From the NCBI GenBank assembly GCA_025356815.1, contig JANXQL010000005.1, positions 1 through 37,317 of the forward strand: a DNA stretch of 37,317 bases. Reading direction: 5' to 3'. The notes under the pieces were generated by a model. The model had not been told where the DNA came from, did not search any database, and worked only from the letters and a program-made list of their open reading frames with translations. The position numbers and the translations under genes were made by a program. The stretch comes from Pseudomonadota bacterium (GTDB taxonomy: Bacteria > Pseudomonadota > Gammaproteobacteria > Steroidobacterales > Steroidobacteraceae). Positions 16,856-24,697 of this stretch are shown piece after piece. Position 1 is the first letter of the stretch. Every line of letters starts with the position of its first letter.

Positions 16856-18019
16856 CTAGAATGAGCGCGGGAGCCCCAGCCCTTCGGCGATCATGTTGCG
16901 CGCCATCTCGTTACTGATAGGGCCGATCATCAGCAGTCGGGCATCACGCCAGTAGCGCTGCATGTCGGTCTCGGCAGAGTAACCCATCCCGCCTAGTATC
17001 GAAATGCCGAGGTCGGCGGACTTCACGGCGTATTCGGAGACCAGCGCCTTCGTCATCGCCGCCTCCTGGGCGCACCGGCGTCCGGTCGCCTGCAGCCAAG
17101 CCGTATTGAAGAGCATCAGCTCGGACTGCTTCTGCATCATCGCGATTTCGGCGACGTAGTGCTGGAGAGCCTGAAACTCCCCGATCAACTTGCCAAAGGC
17201 ATGACGCTGCTTCATGTATGCGAGGGCGTCCTCAAGGACGCCGTCGATCATTCCCAGGCACATTGCCGAGTTCATGATGCGCTCGCTGTTGAGCGTACTG
17301 GTCGTGTCCTTCCACGCTTTCCCCGCCTCGCCCAGCAACAGGTCGTCCGGCACGAACACCCTGTCGAGATGGACGGCGCAGGAATTCAACGCCCGCATTC
17401 CGAGTTTGTCGAGCGGCGTGATCCGCATCCGCTGGCTGTTGCGGGGCACGAAGAACAGCGACACGCCGTCCGAGCGCTTCTTAACGTCTCGGTCCGAACG
17501 CGCCATGAGGAGCAGGTAGTCGGCCGTATCGGCGGTTGTGCTCCAGGTCTTCTCGCCGGAAAGCTCCCAGCCGCCAGGGACCTTCTCGGCGGCCGTGCGC
17601 ATCGCGCCGAGCACGTCAGTTCCGCCACCGGGCTCGGTGAACGCCATGGCAGTCCGCAGGCGCCCAGCGGCCATTTCGGGGAGGAAACGGCGCTTTTGCG
17701 CATTCGTTCCGTGCAACGCGATGGCCCGAGTACCGGAAAATGCCGTGATGCCCCAGATCCAGCCGAGGCCCGCCAGCGTGCGTGCGATCTCGCGAACGAA
17801 GACGGCCTGCTTGACGATGTCTCCTCCGAGGCCGCCATATTGCTCGTCTACGCCGAGGCCCGTGAACCCTGCGTCGACGAACTTGGCCCACAATTCAGTC
17901 GGGTACTGGTGCTCCCGGCGCTCCAGGGCGCGGCACCAGTCTTTCGGCAGCTCCCGGGCCACCCACTTTCGGACCGAATCCTGGAAAAGCTGAGTTTCTT
18001 CGTCGAGCAGAAAATCCAT
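16856..18019 (-). CDS. Acyl-CoA dehydrogenase lacking the canonical C-terminal Glu
   Basis: A 387-residue acyl-CoA dehydrogenase (MDFLLDEETQLFQDSVRKW start, MAFTEPGGGTDVLGAM flavin loop, RHAFGKLIGEFQALQHYVAEI, ILGGMGYSAETDMQRYWRDAR). In most family members the catalytic base sits in a YEGT-type motif close to the end. Here the same place reads LLMIGPISNEMAR, with Pro or Ile instead of Glu. An alternative base could be the Glu in STLNSERIMNSA, which corresponds roughly to the position used by isovaleryl-CoA dehydrogenase. I take the ATG at 18019, as GTG starts further up add a non-homologous leader. It lies 107 nt downstream of a TetR gene on the same strand and may be regulated by it. Confidence 0.93.
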   Translation of the reverse strand: MDFLLDEETQLFQDSVRKWVARELPKDWCRALERREHQYPTELWAKFVDAGFTGLGVDEQYGGLGGDIVKQAVFVREIARTLAGLGWIWGITAFSGTRAIALHGTNAQKRRFLPEMAAGRLRTAMAFTEPGGGTDVLGAMRTAAEKVPGGWELSGEKTWSTTADTADYLLLMARSDRDVKKRSDGVSLFFVPRNSQRMRITPLDKLGMRALNSCAVHLDRVFVPDDLLLGEAGKAWKDTTSTLNSERIMNSAMCLGMIDGVLEDALAYMKQRHAFGKLIGEFQALQHYVAEIAMMQKQSELMLFNTAWLQATGRRCAQEAAMTKALVSEYAVKSADLGISILGGMGYSAETDMQRYWRDARLLMIGPISNEMARNMIAEGLGLPRSF

Positions 18020-18052
18020 GGCCGCGCCTCGGGCTGAGCCCAATTTGGTCAC

Positions 18053-18065
18053 TTGATCAAATCAA
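18053..18065. promoter_or_regulatory. Inverted repeat TTGAT-CAA-ATCAA upstream of the acyl-CoA dehydrogenase
   Basis: A 5-nt arm inverted repeat with 3-nt centre, 34-46 nt before the minus-strand start at 18019, in the 107-nt gap after the TetR gene. It resembles the TTGAAC-type elements elsewhere in outline (TTGA...TCAA) but has a shorter spacing. It could be an operator or chance; an A+T-rich island in G+C-rich DNA makes it worth listing. Confidence 0.3.
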
Positions 18066-18126
18066 CCTAGCAGAAACTGCCGGAGCAGGGAACCGTGGAG
18101 TGGCCGCTAACCAATGGGGCAATGGA

Positions 18127-18843
18127 CTATTGGCTGCGGATCCCGGGCGGGGCGGTGGTGGGCTTCCGACGCGGAGTCCGCGCCGGGATCAGCGCCGTAA
18201 TGCCGGCCGCAGCGAAAGGTACGAGCCGCGTCAGGTGGGATTCATAGTCACCCGACCGGCAGAGGCCGCGGGACTGACGATCTAGAATCCCGGTTTCAGC
18301 GACCATGCGCTGCACGATCGACTGGATCCAGTAGAACGCCGTATACAGGTCCCCATCCCTCAGCCTCGGCGCCGCCTGCCTGAGTGCTTCGCAGTAGCGG
18401 CGCACGACCGGCCCGTAGGCGCTATTGAGCGGTTTGAGCGCCGGCGTGTTGACCGGGGACATGGCGCTTCTCGCAATGAGCTGCAGATAGTGCTTCCAGC
18501 CCGCATCCGGGAGTCTTGCGAGCTCGAAGGAGCCGCTGCAAAACGCGAAGATGATCCGGTCCAGGGACGGCACTCCCGTCGGCGCCTCGAGCCGCTCGCG
18601 CTCCAGTGCGGCGAGTACGCGGTCGGCATGCTCGGCACTGCGCCGTGCGATCACGTGGCGAAAAAGCTCCTGCTTCGCGCCGAAATGGTAGCTGACTAGC
18701 GCTACTTCGACGTCCGCGTCCCGCGCAATGTCGCGCAGGGAGACGCCCTCGTACCCGCGCTCGGCGAACAGTCGTTCCGAGGCGTTGAGGATCCGAAATT
18801 TCGTGGGCAGCCGCGTGGGGGCCCGGGGAGATCGTGTCTTCAT
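18127..18843 (-). CDS. TetR-family transcriptional regulator (CecR-like C-terminus)
   Basis: A 238-residue TetR regulator. The DNA-binding domain is KFRILNASERLFAERGYEGV followed by SLRDIARDADVEVALVSYHFGAK, and the C-terminal half (AYGPVVRRYCEALRQ, LYTAFYWIQSIVQRMVAETGIL) resembles the DUF1956/CecR type. I start at the ATG at 18843 (MKTRSPRAPTRLPTKF). The open frame reaches 18951, but those residues do not match the family and would run towards the divergent promoter region. A perfect palindrome at 19004-19018 lies between this gene and the divergent SnoaL/SnoaL/hydrolase operon. Its target could be that operon, the downstream acyl-CoA dehydrogenase, or both. Confidence 0.92.
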   Translation of the reverse strand: MKTRSPRAPTRLPTKFRILNASERLFAERGYEGVSLRDIARDADVEVALVSYHFGAKQELFRHVIARRSAEHADRVLAALERERLEAPTGVPSLDRIIFAFCSGSFELARLPDAGWKHYLQLIARSAMSPVNTPALKPLNSAYGPVVRRYCEALRQAAPRLRDGDLYTAFYWIQSIVQRMVAETGILDRQSRGLCRSGDYESHLTRLVPFAAAGITALIPARTPRRKPTTAPPGIRSQ

Positions 18844-19003
18844 GGCGTCGTGTGCTCTGTCGATCCTACAAGTGCGATCCTCGCACGCCTCCGCCCTGGT
18901 CGCACCGGTGATGCCCAGGCGCGCTATCCGCTTACTGCCGCGGTGCAGCACGACGGATCCCTAGCGATTCAGCAGCGACCGGGCCCGTCGCGAATTGGAC
19001 GAT

Positions 19004-19018
19004 CGATCAATATGATCG
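19004..19018. promoter_or_regulatory. Palindrome CGATCA-ATA-TGATCG, candidate TetR operator
   Basis: A perfect 15-nt inverted repeat (6-nt arms, 3-nt centre) in the divergent gap between a TetR gene (start 18843) and the SnoaL gene (start 19112). Its size, symmetry and placement are typical of TetR-family operators. That the neighbouring regulator binds it is inferred. Confidence 0.5.
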
Positions 19019-19111
19019 TGGCCCCCCATGGCGAGCCACGTTGACCAGTGCAATACTAGAGCGGAATTCCTGCGGCGATGAGCCGCGTACATTTCCAATT
19101 GGAGCGACGAC

Positions 19112-19519
19112 ATGGCGGACAAGCAGGCCATCACCGAAATCCTCGGCAAGATGGGGTGGGCATACGACACCGGGCATCTGGAATTCCTCGGGACGGTATA
19201 CACGGACGACGCGCGATTCACGATCTCAATCGCCGGCATGGGCCAGGTGGGGGACTACCAGTCAAGTGCGACGATCATGGGTCTGTACCGCGGCGCGAAG
19301 GCGTCCCAGACCGACACTCGTCGCCACGTCGTTTCCAACATCTTCTTCGCCGAGGATTCCGCAACTACGGCGACGGCTGTTTCCTACCTCAGCCTGTTCG
19401 TCAAGAATGCCGAGGGTGTCAAGCTGCTGAGCACGGGGGAGTACACGGACAAGTTCGTTCTTTCCGCCGGGGCCTGGAAGATCCAGCATCGCGACCTCCA
19501 TCTCGACGCGCCGTATTGA
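19112..19519 (+). CDS. SnoaL-like (NTF2-fold) protein
   Basis: A 135-residue protein of the SnoaL_4/NTF2-like cone-fold type (KQAITEILGKMGWAYDTGHLEFLGTVYTDDARFTI, later RRHVVSNIFFAED, AWKIQHRDLHLD). Such proteins act as isomerases, dehydratases, cyclases or small ring-cleaving enzymes on polyketide-like, aromatic or steroid substrates, or as the small subunit of dioxygenases, and specificity cannot be read from sequence. The ATG at 19112 has a GGAG 9 nt upstream. It begins a three-gene plus-strand unit (SnoaL, SnoaL, alpha/beta hydrolase) divergent from a TetR gene. It shares little with the two other SnoaL-like proteins here beyond the fold signature, so these are not recent duplicates. Confidence 0.82.
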   Translation: MADKQAITEILGKMGWAYDTGHLEFLGTVYTDDARFTISIAGMGQVGDYQSSATIMGLYRGAKASQTDTRRHVVSNIFFAEDSATTATAVSYLSLFVKNAEGVKLLSTGEYTDKFVLSAGAWKIQHRDLHLDAPY

Positions 19520-19625
19520 GTCGAACCGCACCGGTTGTCTTCGGTCCATCGGCGGCGCTGCGCCGCGCATCGAGACATGGCGGGTCGATGCTTGAGGTCG
19601 CGCAGACCACTACAGGGCCCTTCCT

Positions 19626-20192
19626 ATGACCGATTCCCGGGATGCGATTGGATTCGAGGCCCGCCTGCGACGGCTGGAGGATCGCTTCGAGATCGGCGAG
19701 CTGATTGCCCGCTATGGGCTTGTGATGGACAATCGCGACTTCGCGGCGATGCCGTCCCTGTTCACGGCCGACGCGAAGGTGCGCTCCAGTGATGGCATGA
19801 TGGATTCAGATGGGTGCGATGCCGTCTGCGCGATGTACCGCGGCCGCCTCGAGGTCCTCGGTCCAAGCAACCACGTTACGCACGACCGGATCCTGACCTT
19901 CGATGACGTAAGGACCGACCAGGCGACGGGCCTGGTCCTGTCCCATGCCGAGATGTCGCGCAAGGGCGTCGCGATGGTAGCGGCCATTCGCTATCACGAT
20001 GAGTATCGACGCGAAGATGGACGGTGGAAGTTCGCCGCGCGGACTCTGGCGTTCATGTACTTCGTGCGCGCCGCGGAGTATGTCGATGCGCTCGGTCCGG
20101 GGATCGCGCTTCGCAACCGCGTCCTGCGCGATGCGCGTGCCGCGGACTGGCCGGAGGCCCTTCCGACCTGGCGGGACTTCTACGGTGCCTGA
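19626..20192 (+). CDS. SnoaL-like (NTF2-fold) protein
   Basis: A 188-residue SnoaL_4-type protein: an N-terminal helix pair (FEARLRRLEDRFEIGELIARYGLVMDNRDFAAM) leads into the cone fold (PSLFTADAKVRS, NHVTHDRILTFDDV, AIRYHDEYRREDGRWKFAARTLAFMYFV) with an extended tail ending in WPEALPTWRDFYGA. The ARTLAFMY ending resembles members annotated as nuclear transport factor 2-like proteins in bacterial catabolic clusters. The ATG at 19626 lies 106 nt behind the first SnoaL gene, and the stop overlaps the GTG start of the hydrolase by 8 nt, which indicates translational coupling with that enzyme. Its function is probably isomerisation or hydration of a cyclic intermediate, unproven. Confidence 0.82.
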   Translation: MTDSRDAIGFEARLRRLEDRFEIGELIARYGLVMDNRDFAAMPSLFTADAKVRSSDGMMDSDGCDAVCAMYRGRLEVLGPSNHVTHDRILTFDDVRTDQATGLVLSHAEMSRKGVAMVAAIRYHDEYRREDGRWKFAARTLAFMYFVRAAEYVDALGPGIALRNRVLRDARAADWPEALPTWRDFYGA

Positions 20193-21102
20193 CAGCCGTG
20201 CGGCGCGGCATCGATCGCCGCATAAAGCGCGCACGAAGTCACCGGTACAGCGCACGTTTGTCAATCGCGACGGCCTGCGGCTGCAGGCGGACGAGTGGGG
20301 GCCGTCGCGGGCGCCGACCGTTGTCCTGATGCATGGCGGCGGGCAGACACGGCGGTCCTGGAACGGCGCGGCACGGGAGTTTGCCGCCTCCGGCTACCGC
20401 GTCATCAATTTCGATGCGCGTGGCCACGGCGAGAGCGACTGGCCGGCAGATGGACGCTACACACTCGACGCGTTGGCTCATGACGTGCAGTCCGTGACCG
20501 CGGGGATTCCGGCGCCGATCGTCCTCGTCGGTGCGTCGATGGGTGGCGTCGCGGCGCTGCACGTGGCAGCCTGCGGGGCGCAGTCGGCGATCGCGGCAAT
20601 CGTGATGGTTGATATCGTGCCGCGAGTCGAGGACGAGGGGCACCATCGCATTCAAGCGTTCATGCGCGCCCACCAAGACGGCTTCGCGTCGATCGACGAG
20701 GCGGTGGAGGCGGTGGCCGCCTACACACCGAACCGGCCCCGGCCGTCCGACACCAGCGGCCTGCAGTCCAGCCTGAGGCTGCGCGACGACGGCCGCCTGT
20801 ACTGGCACTGGGATCCGCGGCTCATCACGGGGCCGCATGCACTCGAGCCGCCCCAGTTTGGTGACCCTCTGCTGCAAGCGTCTCGTGCCGTACGGATCCC
20901 GGTGCTGGTGGTACGCGGGCTGCGCAGCGATGTCGTCAGCGACGCCGGCATCGCAGAATTCCGCGGCATGATTCCGCACCTGCAGGTCCATGATGTAGCG
21001 CAGGCGGGCCACATGGTTGCCGGTGACCGCAATGATGCCTTCAACGACGGCGTGCTGGCGTTCCTTCGCCAGCATCTGCCAATCGATGCGATCGTCAGCT
21101 AG
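20185..21102 (+). CDS. Alpha/beta-hydrolase
   Basis: A 305-residue alpha/beta-hydrolase. The oxyanion segment LMHGGGQTRRSW, the second-strand signature NFDARGHGESDWP, the nucleophile elbow VGASMGGVAAL (Ser in GASMG), a VLVVRGLRSDVVSD acid region and the histidine of AGHMVAGD are all in order, so the triad is intact. The start is probably the GTG at 20185, which overlaps the SnoaL stop by 8 nt. The open frame extends back to 19999, but only in an alternative frame of the SnoaL gene. It would hydrolyse an ester, lactone, thioester or C-C bond (MhpC-type meta-cleavage hydrolases are one relative). Its stop codon shares CTAG with the convergent acyl-CoA dehydrogenase stop. Confidence 0.92.
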   Translation: MPDSRAARHRSPHKARTKSPVQRTFVNRDGLRLQADEWGPSRAPTVVLMHGGGQTRRSWNGAAREFAASGYRVINFDARGHGESDWPADGRYTLDALAHDVQSVTAGIPAPIVLVGASMGGVAALHVAACGAQSAIAAIVMVDIVPRVEDEGHHRIQAFMRAHQDGFASIDEAVEAVAAYTPNRPRPSDTSGLQSSLRLRDDGRLYWHWDPRLITGPHALEPPQFGDPLLQASRAVRIPVLVVRGLRSDVVSDAGIAEFRGMIPHLQVHDVAQAGHMVAGDRNDAFNDGVLAFLRQHLPIDAIVS

Positions 21103-22259
21103 CGCCGCTGATCGAATCGGCGCCCGAGCATCGCTCCGGCGATGTTCACCTTCTGGATATCGATCGCGCCGCCGGCGATTCCCCAGCCCCACGCATCACG
21201 CATCCGGCGCTCCGCCGGGTACTGCTTGGAGTAGCCGTAGGCGCCCATCAGTTGCATCGCATTGCCAGTAACCGTGCGCGCTATCTCGTTGGCAAAGCAC
21301 TTGGCGACTGACGAGTCCAGCGGGCTGGGAAGGCCGTGCTCAGCGTTCGAGGCCGCGCGGTGGATCAGCAGGCGCGCGGCTTCCACCTGCATCTGCATTT
21401 CTGCAAGCTTGATCTGGACGCCCTGGAATTCCATGATCGGCTTGCCGAACTGCTTTCGCTCCTTCACGTACTCGACGACGTCCGCGAGCGCACCAGATGC
21501 CTGCGCGAGCGCCATCGTGGCATTGCCACAGCGCTCGAGGTCAAACGCCTCCATGAGCTTCTTGAAGCCGCCTGCGGGCACCACGACATGGTGCGACGGG
21601 ACACGCACGTTATCGAAGTAGAGGTCGGCCGAAGGTACGCCGCGAAAGCCCATCAGCGACTCCGGCGCCCCGAAGCTCAGGCCGGGTGTGCCGCCCTCGA
21701 CGTATACAGCGCCAATGCCGGCCGCACCGGCCGCGTCCGACAGGCGGCAGTACACGACGTAGCCGTCTGCGTGGCCGCCGCCCGAACACCAGCGCTTGTT
21801 GCCGTTGAGGATCACGTGATCTCCTGCGAACTCGCCGCGCGTCTGCAGGTCCGTGAGCGCCGTGCCGGCCTGAGGCTCCGACATGGCGACCGCAACCACC
21901 GCCTCGCCGCGGCACACGGCAGGCACTACCGCTTCGACGAGCTTTGGTTGGCCGAACTTCTCGATCGCCCGGACCGGGCCGACGCAGGATTCGAACACCG
22001 GGAACGCAACGGCGGCGGAGATCTGCGCGAACTCCTCGAGCACCAGCAGCGCCTCCAGGTTGCCAAGTCCGAGGCCGCCCAGCCGCTCCGGGACGTTGAT
22101 GCCAAGGAAGCCGAGCTCTGCGTACTTCTTGATAAGGGCGTGCGACGGCGGGTTGCCCGTTCGCTCGATGTCCTCCGCCAGTGCCGGTAGCTCGGCCCGC
22201 GCGAAGCGGCGTGCTGTCTCGACCAGCTCGCGCTGCTCGCTCGTCAGTTGAAAGTCCAT
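21099..22259 (-). CDS. Acyl-CoA dehydrogenase lacking the canonical C-terminal Glu
   Basis: A 386-residue acyl-CoA dehydrogenase (MDFQLTSEQRELVETARRFA start, VAMSEPQAGTALTDLQT flavin loop, RKQFGKPIMEFQGVQIKLAEM, QLMGAYGYSKQYPAERRMRDAW). At the position of the usual catalytic motif (YEGT) it reads GIAGGAIDIQK, with Gly in place of the Glu. The FDLER motif (EAFDLERCGNAT) could instead place a Glu as in isovaleryl-CoA dehydrogenase. It is the last gene of the six-gene minus-strand operon, 51 nt after the amidohydrolase, and its stop overlaps the convergent hydrolase stop. In the same operon the ACAD at 24694-25824 has the full YEGA motif, so a two-subunit heteromer, as in actinobacterial steroid ACADs, is a possibility. 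Confidence 0.93.
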   Translation of the reverse strand: MDFQLTSEQRELVETARRFARAELPALAEDIERTGNPPSHALIKKYAELGFLGINVPERLGGLGLGNLEALLVLEEFAQISAAVAFPVFESCVGPVRAIEKFGQPKLVEAVVPAVCRGEAVVAVAMSEPQAGTALTDLQTRGEFAGDHVILNGNKRWCSGGGHADGYVVYCRLSDAAGAAGIGAVYVEGGTPGLSFGAPESLMGFRGVPSADLYFDNVRVPSHHVVVPAGGFKKLMEAFDLERCGNATMALAQASGALADVVEYVKERKQFGKPIMEFQGVQIKLAEMQMQVEAARLLIHRAASNAEHGLPSPLDSSVAKCFANEIARTVTGNAMQLMGAYGYSKQYPAERRMRDAWGWGIAGGAIDIQKVNIAGAMLGRRFDQRR

Positions 22260-22310
22260 GTTGGCGAATCCTTGGGTCTGTTCGAATGCGTCTTGAAGGC
22301 AGCGCCGCGC

Positions 22311-23309
22311 TCAGCCTGGTGGGTTGAGGCGATAGAAGTCCATGGCTGTATCACGCAGCAGGCGCGATCTCTCGGAGGGCGAATAAAGCTGCGTGACGCG
22401 TTTGAAAGCGTTCCACAGCACGCCATACGAGCAGGAGGCGCGGTCCATCGGAAAGTTGCTCTCGAGCATGCATCGTTCGGGCCCGAACAGGTCGACACAG
22501 GCGTCGAAGTACGGCTGCATCGAACCTGCCAGCTCCTCCGATCCCGGCGGGGCCGGCCGCTTGTGCCAGCCGAATCCGGCGGAGGTCATCGTTAGGCCGC
22601 CCAGCTTGATGTGCACGTTTGGGCACGCTGCGACCTGCGTAAGCCCGGCACGCCAGTCGGCGTAAACTTCCGCTCGGCGACATTCGTAGGGCCCAACGCC
22701 GAGCGGGCCGCCCATGTGATCAAGCACGATTCGGGCGTCCGGGAAGTCACGCGCGAGTGAGGCGAGCTCGTTGAACTGCGGGTGGTAGAGCCAGGCATCG
22801 AACGCCAGATTGCGGCGCACCAGGCGCGCGAAGCCTGCGCGGAAATGCGGCTCACCCATGAGTCCCGGCGCCGGGTGGGTGTGCGACGGGCGTATCCGGT
22901 CGCTCGCGTCCCATGCAGTTGCGTAGCGGACCGCGCGCACGCGCGGGCTCGCAGCGAGGTGCGCTTCGAGTACGCCGTCGACCGCATCCCCGAGTGTCAG
23001 GTCCGCGAACGCAACGATGCCGGCCGCGACGCGGGGTGTCCCCGCGATCGCATCCGTCGTTGCCGCGGCCTGTTCGACCCACGCGGTTTCACCGATCGAG
23101 CGCAGTTCCTCCGGTCCGTCATTGCGGTAGTGCTGCAGGCACTCGACGAACACGCTGTGCGTGAGCTGGTGACCGCCGAGCTCGCCGAGGAACTCGGAGG
23201 TCAGGAAGGTGCTGCCCGGGTACTCCCACAGGTGGTGGTGCGGATCGCAGACTGGCAAGTCTGGCTCGAGCGCCGCTTCCACCGTCAGCGCACGCCAGAG
23301 GTCGCTCAC
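22311..23309 (-). CDS. Amidohydrolase family 2 protein
   Basis: A 332-residue metal-dependent hydrolase of the Amidohydrolase_2 (PF04909) family, which includes TIM-barrel decarboxylases (ACMSD-like) and lactonases. The N-terminal HxH metal motif lies in VCDPHHHLWEYPGS, a conserved His in VLDHMGGP and the late Asp in MLESNFPMDR. The start is a GTG whose bases overlap the stop of the upstream TetR-2 gene (GTGA), so the two are translationally coupled. In a catabolic operon the likely step is opening a lactone or decarboxylating a cyclic beta-keto or enol acid. It resembles COG3618 proteins of the L-fucono-lactonase/dicarboxylate-lactonase type more than ring-cleaving hydrolases. The substrate is unknown. 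Confidence 0.9.
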   Translation of the reverse strand: MSDLWRALTVEAALEPDLPVCDPHHHLWEYPGSTFLTSEFLGELGGHQLTHSVFVECLQHYRNDGPEELRSIGETAWVEQAAATTDAIAGTPRVAAGIVAFADLTLGDAVDGVLEAHLAASPRVRAVRYATAWDASDRIRPSHTHPAPGLMGEPHFRAGFARLVRRNLAFDAWLYHPQFNELASLARDFPDARIVLDHMGGPLGVGPYECRRAEVYADWRAGLTQVAACPNVHIKLGGLTMTSAGFGWHKRPAPPGSEELAGSMQPYFDACVDLFGPERCMLESNFPMDRASCSYGVLWNAFKRVTQLYSPSERSRLLRDTAMDFYRLNPPG

Positions 23310-23899
23310 GGTGCCGCCTCGACCGCCATCGGCCGGGCGCGGGCGAGCATTTCGTCACGAAAGACGGACCGAGCACGGCGCGGGCTCAGGCTTTCGTCGA
23401 AGTAGGACGCCGTGCGCAGGCCGACGAGCATCGCGTACGCAACCTCGGCGGAATTGCGCGCATGGGCCTTGCTCGGGGAGGTTGGCTCAAATAGCTCCTG
23501 CAGGTAGTTCTTGCAGAATTGATCGACGCCGACCTTCTCGCGCTGCAGTTCCTTGTCATGCACAGCCACGCCGAAGCATTCGAGCATGAAGCCGATCTCC
23601 GCCTTGTCCTCGCTTGAGCCGCCGAAGAAGAGCTCTGAGAGGAGCTCGATCTTCCGATCCCGGGGTTCGCTTCTGAAGCTGCTCATCCGAAAAATGATCC
23701 GCTCGATGATGTACGAGAAGTAATGCTGCAGGATCGAGTCCAAGCCCGGGAAGTAGTAGAGCAAGTGGCTCGGCGACATTCCGGCCGTGCGGGCGACGTC
23801 GGCCAGAGTCGTTTTCGAGTAGCCCTGCTCGATGACACACTTGTGCAATGACTTGAAGATTGCTCGCCGCCGTTCTCCGGCGCGTCCCGCCTGGTGCAC
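23306..23899 (-). CDS. TetR-family transcriptional regulator (TetR-2, paralog of TetR-1)
   Basis: A 197-residue TetR regulator starting at a GTG (MHQAGRAGERRRAIFKSLHK). Its helix-turn-helix (CVIEQGYSKTTLADVARTAG, MSPSHLLYYFPG) and ligand domain (EIGFMLECFGVAVHDKEL, NYLQELFEP, AEVAYAMLVGLRTASYFDE) match TetR-1 at 3598-4215 over the whole length. The recognition helix is identical in both (AGMSPSHLLYYF), consistent with the shared operator element upstream of each operon. Unusually for a TetR gene it sits in the middle of its operon, between SDR and amidohydrolase, overlapping the latter by 4 nt. It therefore accumulates whenever the catabolic operon is transcribed, giving negative feedback if it represses that operon (inference). 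Confidence 0.93.
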   Translation of the reverse strand: MHQAGRAGERRRAIFKSLHKCVIEQGYSKTTLADVARTAGMSPSHLLYYFPGLDSILQHYFSYIIERIIFRMSSFRSEPRDRKIELLSELFFGGSSEDKAEIGFMLECFGVAVHDKELQREKVGVDQFCKNYLQELFEPTSPSKAHARNSAEVAYAMLVGLRTASYFDESLSPRRARSVFRDEMLARARPMAVEAAP

Positions 23900-23944
23900 G
23901 ATGCCGCTCCTTGCCCTGCGCCTACTTTCGCCGGCCGGGGCCGG

Positions 23945-24697
23945 TCAGAGCTTCGACGATTCGCCGCCGTCGATGACGAAGACGGCGCCGGTGACAAAGT
24001 TCGACTTGGGCGAGGCGAGGTAGCAGACCATCGGCCCGATTTCCTCGTCGACACCCATTCTCTTCGCAGGGATCTTTCGGATTCGACGCTCGAGCATTTC
24101 CGGCGAGTCGAGGACGGCTTGCTGTGCGCTCGTCTCGAACGCGCCCGGCGCGATGGCATTGACCTGCACGCCCTTACTCGCCCATTCGCCGGCCAGCGCC
24201 TTGGTGAACTGCAGCAGAGCACCCTTGGACGCTGAGTAGGCAACCAGCGTCGGCTTACCTAGGATCCCGGAGGTCGACGCGATGTTGATGATTTTGCCCG
24301 AGCGGGCCGGAATCATATGGCGGGCGGCAGCGCGCGCCAGCACGGCAGGCGCTGCGACGTTGACCGTGAACACCTCGTGCCAGACGCTCTCCGACTGGTC
24401 AAGGAACGCCCCGGCCGGCGCGATGCCTGCGTTGTTCACGACGATGTCCAGCCGGCCGAACGCCGCGACTGCCTCGTCGGCGAGGGCGCCGACGGCGGCG
24501 AGATCGCGCATGTCGCAGGGTCTGCCTCGGATCATGTCGGGCGCGGTGGCCTGCAGGTCGCGCAGTTCTTGCTCGGAGCGCGCGGCCGCGAGGACGCGGA
24601 CGCCCTGATCCACGAGGGCGACGGCTATCGCTCGGCCGAGACCGCGGCTCGCGCCGGTGACGATCGCCACTTTGCCGGTCAGCTGCAGGTCCATCAT
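23945..24697 (-). CDS. Short-chain dehydrogenase/reductase (SDR)
   Basis: A 250-residue classical SDR: cofactor loop VTGASRGLGRAIA, NNAG (VNNAGIA), Ser in INIASTSGILGKP, Tyr/Lys in YSASKGA, then NAIAPGAFETS and a C-terminal FVTGAVFVIDGGES. ARSEQ after the second strand (Arg) leaves the cofactor preference, NAD or NADP, open. The ATG at 24697 overlaps the stop of the upstream acyl-CoA dehydrogenase (ATGA) and has an excellent Shine-Dalgarno (GGAGGAAG, just upstream inside that gene). It probably performs a 3-hydroxyacyl-CoA or cyclic alcohol oxidation in the six-gene operon, between the ACAD and crotonase steps. It belongs to the FabG-like group; biosynthetic use is less likely in this context. 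Confidence 0.93.
   Translation of the reverse strand: MMDLQLTGKVAIVTGASRGLGRAIAVALVDQGVRVLAAARSEQELRDLQATAPDMIRGRPCDMRDLAAVGALADEAVAAFGRLDIVVNNAGIAPAGAFLDQSESVWHEVFTVNVAAPAVLARAAARHMIPARSGKIINIASTSGILGKPTLVAYSASKGALLQFTKALAGEWASKGVQVNAIAPGAFETSAQQAVLDSPEMLERRIRKIPAKRMGVDEEIGPMVCYLASPKSNFVTGAVFVIDGGESSKL

Noticed and set aside
21099-22259. Calling the ACAD at 21099-22259 catalytically dead
   Set aside because: The FDLER Glu may replace the missing C-terminal Glu as in isovaleryl-CoA dehydrogenase, so loss of activity cannot be claimed.
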